Below the pieces are notes generated by a model. It was given only the letters and a program-made list of their open reading frames with translations, ran no database searches and had not been told where the DNA came from. From UBA1181 sp045600225 (GTDB lineage Bacteria > Bacteroidota > Bacteroidia > Bacteroidales > Paludibacteraceae): a stretch of 44,550 nucleotides of DNA. How positions within the stretch are numbered: the first letter of the stretch is position 1; each line of letters begins with the position of its first letter. The position numbers were made by a program, and so were the translations under genes. This document shows positions 42,568 through 44,550 of this stretch, one piece after another. The stretch spans positions 1-44,550 of the forward strand of contig JAZRXL010000062.1 of NCBI GenBank assembly GCA_045600225.1, given 5' to 3'.

Positions 42568-43182
42568 ATGGGGACAAACAAAACAAGAGCAATTTTTATT
42601 GATATTGCAAGAAAACTATTCGCAGAAAAGGGAATAGAGAACACTACTATGAACGACATCGCAGAAGAGGCAAAAAAAGGGAGACGAACACTCTACACCT
42701 ACTTTAAAAGCAAGGATGACATATACTATGCTGTGGTTGAAAGCGAGTTGTTTCAACTGGCTCACAAACTACAAAACGAGTTGCAGAGGAAGATGAATCC
42801 GGCAGAGAAACTGATCAATTATATCTATGTAAGAATGGATATTTTCCACGAGACAGTGATGCGAAACGGAAACCTGCGTGCCAGTTTTTTTAGAAACATA
42901 CATGTGGTAGAGAAGAGTCGCCACAGACTGGATATCACGGAGATGAAGATGATAGAATCTATTTTAATTGAAGGGAACGAGCAAGGTCTTTTCAATGTGA
43001 AGGACCCCAAACTTGCCGCCATGATTATCCAGTGTTCACTGAAAGGATGCGAAGTACCATTCTTCAGGGGTGACCTACGTCCGTTCTCCTCAACAGAAAG
43101 CAAAAAGAACATTGCAAATTTTATATTAGGCGGATTATTGGAGATACCAAACACAAAGATTGATACTTCGAAGTTGGTATGA
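42568..43182 (+). CDS. TetR/AcrR family transcriptional regulator
   Basis: A 204-residue repressor-type protein. The N-terminal helix-turn-helix is typical: ARKLFAEKGIENTTMNDIAE followed by EAKKGRRTLYTYFKSKDDIY. The C-terminal ligand domain is not assigned. It is divergent from the ABC binding-protein/permease genes over about 110 bases, so it may regulate them. A TTG at 42547 would add seven residues and is not preferred. Confidence 0.92.
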   Translation: MGTNKTRAIFIDIARKLFAEKGIENTTMNDIAEEAKKGRRTLYTYFKSKDDIYYAVVESELFQLAHKLQNELQRKMNPAEKLINYIYVRMDIFHETVMRNGNLRASFFRNIHVVEKSRHRLDITEMKMIESILIEGNEQGLFNVKDPKLAAMIIQCSLKGCEVPFFRGDLRPFSSTESKKNIANFILGGLLEIPNTKIDTSKLV

Positions 43183-43274
43183 TATCAAAAATGCCCTTTC
43201 AGTGCGAGAGAGGCTGTTGGGACAAGTTCCGAATTTTCAAAAAGGAGCCTCTAAAAATTTTCACGCAACTCATC

Positions 43275-43355
43275 GGGCTGAAAGCCCAACAGTGCTTAGC
43301 CTAGGGCAACACCCTAAGGAATGATCGGGAGGTAATTTATTCGCCCTGAAGGGGC
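43275..43355. repeat. Triple-hairpin intergenic repeat
   Basis: Three small hairpins in a row: GGGCT-GAA-AGCCC (43275-43287), TAGGG-CAACA-CCCTA (43302-43316) and GCCCT-GAA-GGGGC (43343-43355). The pattern resembles GC-rich intergenic repeats common in Bacteroidales genomes, and differs from the RAYT-linked REP. It fills most of the 256-bp gap after the TetR gene. Confidence 0.7.
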
Positions 43356-43438
43356 AAAAGATTAGAGGATAAAGGGGATGGGGTCACATAGACCTTGAAA
43401 CGGGAGTAGATGCTCCTTTTAAGACAATTGCTGTTATA

Positions 43439-44065
43439 TCAATTCCCCTTTTCCAACGAATAACAATGAAACGACACATTCCCTTTGGATGTTATTTTGT
43501 CTTGGATAGATTTAATCGTCCCATCATCATGATTCTTTAGTATCATAACAAAAAAGCGCAAAACATCGCCCTCTACATCATTTTTCAACTTCAAGAAATC
43601 CTTTTTATAACTAAAACCATCTGGATTTAGTGCCTTAACCTCAATTAGAGCAATTCTCTTCCCCGTAATATCATGAATAACCAAATCAAAGGAAGCAGAT
43701 TCGCCCTTTCCCGCCTCTATATCATGAATGTCCGCTACTCGAGGAACCTCTTTTTCTGAAGATTCTGATTCGGAGAAAATGTATCTTTTCCCAGTTGGCG
43801 TCTCAACCGAATAGAACCAATTCAAGCTCATTTCATCACAACACTTATTGAACTCCTCTACAAAAACAAATCGCAACTCTTGTTCGCTAATACGAGTACT
43901 TTCGTCCCTTTTCATGGGAAATATCAAACGACTTTCACCATTTCCCTTAATAAAATCCGTTGTCGGATCAGATGTTTCCTTGTTTTTGAAACATTTTTGT
44001 AGAGATGAGAAGGTATTGTCGATAATCATATCAATCATTTCTTGAGGATTTTTCTTTTCTTCCAT
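43439..44065 (-). CDS. Hypothetical protein with PD-(D/E)XK nuclease-like motif
   Basis: A 208-residue protein of unknown family. The C-terminal half has ASFDLVIHDITGKRIALIEV followed by KALNPD: Asp127 and Glu142-Val-Lys144 fit the D...ExK centre of restriction-endonuclease-like folds, with a possible helix Glu in SEQELRFVFVEEF. The N-terminal part is polar and has no signal. It lies beside an AAA ATPase that runs the other way, a setting common for defence genes, though it may instead bind nucleic acid without cutting. Confidence 0.65.
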   Translation of the reverse strand: MEEKKNPQEMIDMIIDNTFSSLQKCFKNKETSDPTTDFIKGNGESRLIFPMKRDESTRISEQELRFVFVEEFNKCCDEMSLNWFYSVETPTGKRYIFSESESSEKEVPRVADIHDIEAGKGESASFDLVIHDITGKRIALIEVKALNPDGFSYKKDFLKLKNDVEGDVLRFFVMILKNHDDGTIKSIQDKITSKGNVSFHCYSLEKGN

Positions 44066-44217
44066 ATCATTTTTTTTTCGTAAATATATCCTTCTAACAA
44101 GTATGAATCAATTGATTTCATCAACATCCATATTGAAATAGGAGACATCGGGAATCCTTGAGAGAATGTAATATAAACAGATTCTTTGCAATCATCTATT
44201 ACTCCAATCTCTTCCAT
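44035..44217 (-). CDS. Possible small protein upstream of the PD-(D/E)XK-like gene
   Basis: A 60-residue frame (MEEIGVIDDCKESVYITFSQ at the start, KKMIWKKRKILKK at the end) overlapping the start of the next gene by 31 bases in another frame. The first 50 residues look protein-like; the basic end is where the overlap occurs. It could be a coupled small gene or the end of a longer gene broken by a frameshift. No family is recognised. Confidence 0.35.
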   Translation of the reverse strand: MEEIGVIDDCKESVYITFSQGFPMSPISIWMLMKSIDSYLLEGYIYEKKMIWKKRKILKK

Positions 44218-44359
44218 AGCATTAACACAAAAGAATCCCCAAATAACATTGACTATTAGTTAATAACCATAGACAAATAGTAACAATGTTGGAGGAATTT
44301 AGTGTCAGTCTTGAGCAAAGCGCAACAATCATATGAGTCACAAGCACTACTCAACACCA

Positions 44360-44386
44360 AAATGCCGTAAAAAAATTACGGCATTT
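44360..44386. repeat. 11-bp inverted repeat before the AAA ATPase gene
   Basis: AAATGCCGTAA and TTACGGCATTT are separated by five As. The right arm ends 13 bases before the -7 element, covering the -33 region, so it is placed to act as an operator; a terminator for the opposite strand is less likely, as no gene ends there. Confidence 0.65.
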
Positions 44387-44399
44387 AAAAATAAATTTT

Positions 44400-44407
44400 T
44401 ACCTTTG
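44400..44407 (+). promoter_or_regulatory. -7 element of the AAA ATPase gene
   Basis: TACCTTTG matches TAnnTTTG, 36 bases before the ATG at 44444. The -33 region is occupied by the inverted repeat. Confidence 0.6.
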
Positions 44408-44443
44408 CGATGTTGATATGACATAACGAAAAAACGTTTTACT

Positions 44444-44550
44444 ATGCTTACAAAATTTGCGGTCAAGAATTACCGCGGCTTTTCCGAAAGGATTGAGTGG
44501 GATTTGGAGAACCCCAATAGTTACTCATACAACACATTTGCCATAAAAGA
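44444..44550 (+). CDS. AAA family ATPase, N-terminus only (runs off window)
   Basis: Only about 35 residues are visible: MLTKFAVKNYRGFSERIEWD followed by LENPNSYSYNTFAIK. This is the typical start of SMC/OLD-like AAA ATPases (the first strand and loop before Walker A), many of which are phage-defence ATPases. The Walker motifs lie beyond the end of the window. A promoter and an operator-like repeat precede it. The exact family cannot be judged. Confidence 0.7.
   Translation, partial: MLTKFAVKNYRGFSERIEWDLENPNSYSYNTFAIK

Overview
The window reads as a Bacteroidota chromosome, most likely order Bacteroidales. Genes lack strong Shine-Dalgarno sites, and many are preceded by the Bacteroidota promoter signature TTTG-N19/20-TAnnTTTG. 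A secreted enzyme carries a type IX secretion sorting tail. The core genes (2-oxoacid:ferredoxin oxidoreductase, gyrA, thiC under a TPP riboswitch, mnmE, a 6S-like RNA) fit an anaerobic Bacteroidales. No rRNA, tRNA or CRISPR array was seen.

Layout. 0.2-2.8 kb: an MBOAT O-acyltransferase and an AlgX-like SGNH protein, a two-gene polysaccharide acetylation operon. 3.1-5.8 kb: a four-subunit 2-oxoacid:ferredoxin oxidoreductase operon. 5.9-17.5 kb (minus strand): a much modified type I restriction-modification locus in the order hsdM, fic, hsdS/hsdM-like remnant, fic with a Bro-N domain, hsdS, a membrane-anchored PIN-like nuclease, a RAYT transposase remnant, an intact RAYT, hsdR. 17.6-24.9 kb: DUF2461 protein, small envelope proteins, a glycosyltransferase, a TPR protein and gyrA. 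25.2-32.6 kb: a GH44 endoglucanase-like enzyme, tyrA, a Crp/Fnr regulator, a DUF4197 lipoprotein, the 6S-like RNA, an RsmI-like methyltransferase and riboswitch-controlled thiC. 33.1-38.9 kb: a small island bounded by a duplicated mnmE 3' end, carrying an AbiE toxin-antitoxin pair, an HExxH protein, a possible RES-like protein and a dead nitroreductase gene. 38.9-43.2 kb: mnmE, an iron-chelate/cobalamin permease and binding protein, and a divergent TetR regulator. 43.4-44.55 kb: a PD-(D/E)XK-like protein, a possible small ORF and the start of an AAA ATPase.

The most interesting material is in the two accessory regions. In the restriction locus, a 28-bp perfect palindrome of the REP type is scattered around a RAYT transposase. 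It has also entered the reading frames of hsdR and of the RAYT gene itself, adding the same peptide RDVARNVSTG to both proteins. In the same locus each fic gene is bracketed by near-identical direct repeats, so fic genes look like exchangeable cassettes between hsdM and hsdS, and the membrane-anchored PIN-like protein looks like an extra effector. The second region is an island at the mnmE (trmE) 3' end, the site class used by SGI1. The displaced original gene tail, still encoding FCIGK-stop, lies 5.7 kb away, and no integrase is present between the two ends.

Functions are assigned from motifs read by eye; no database search was run.
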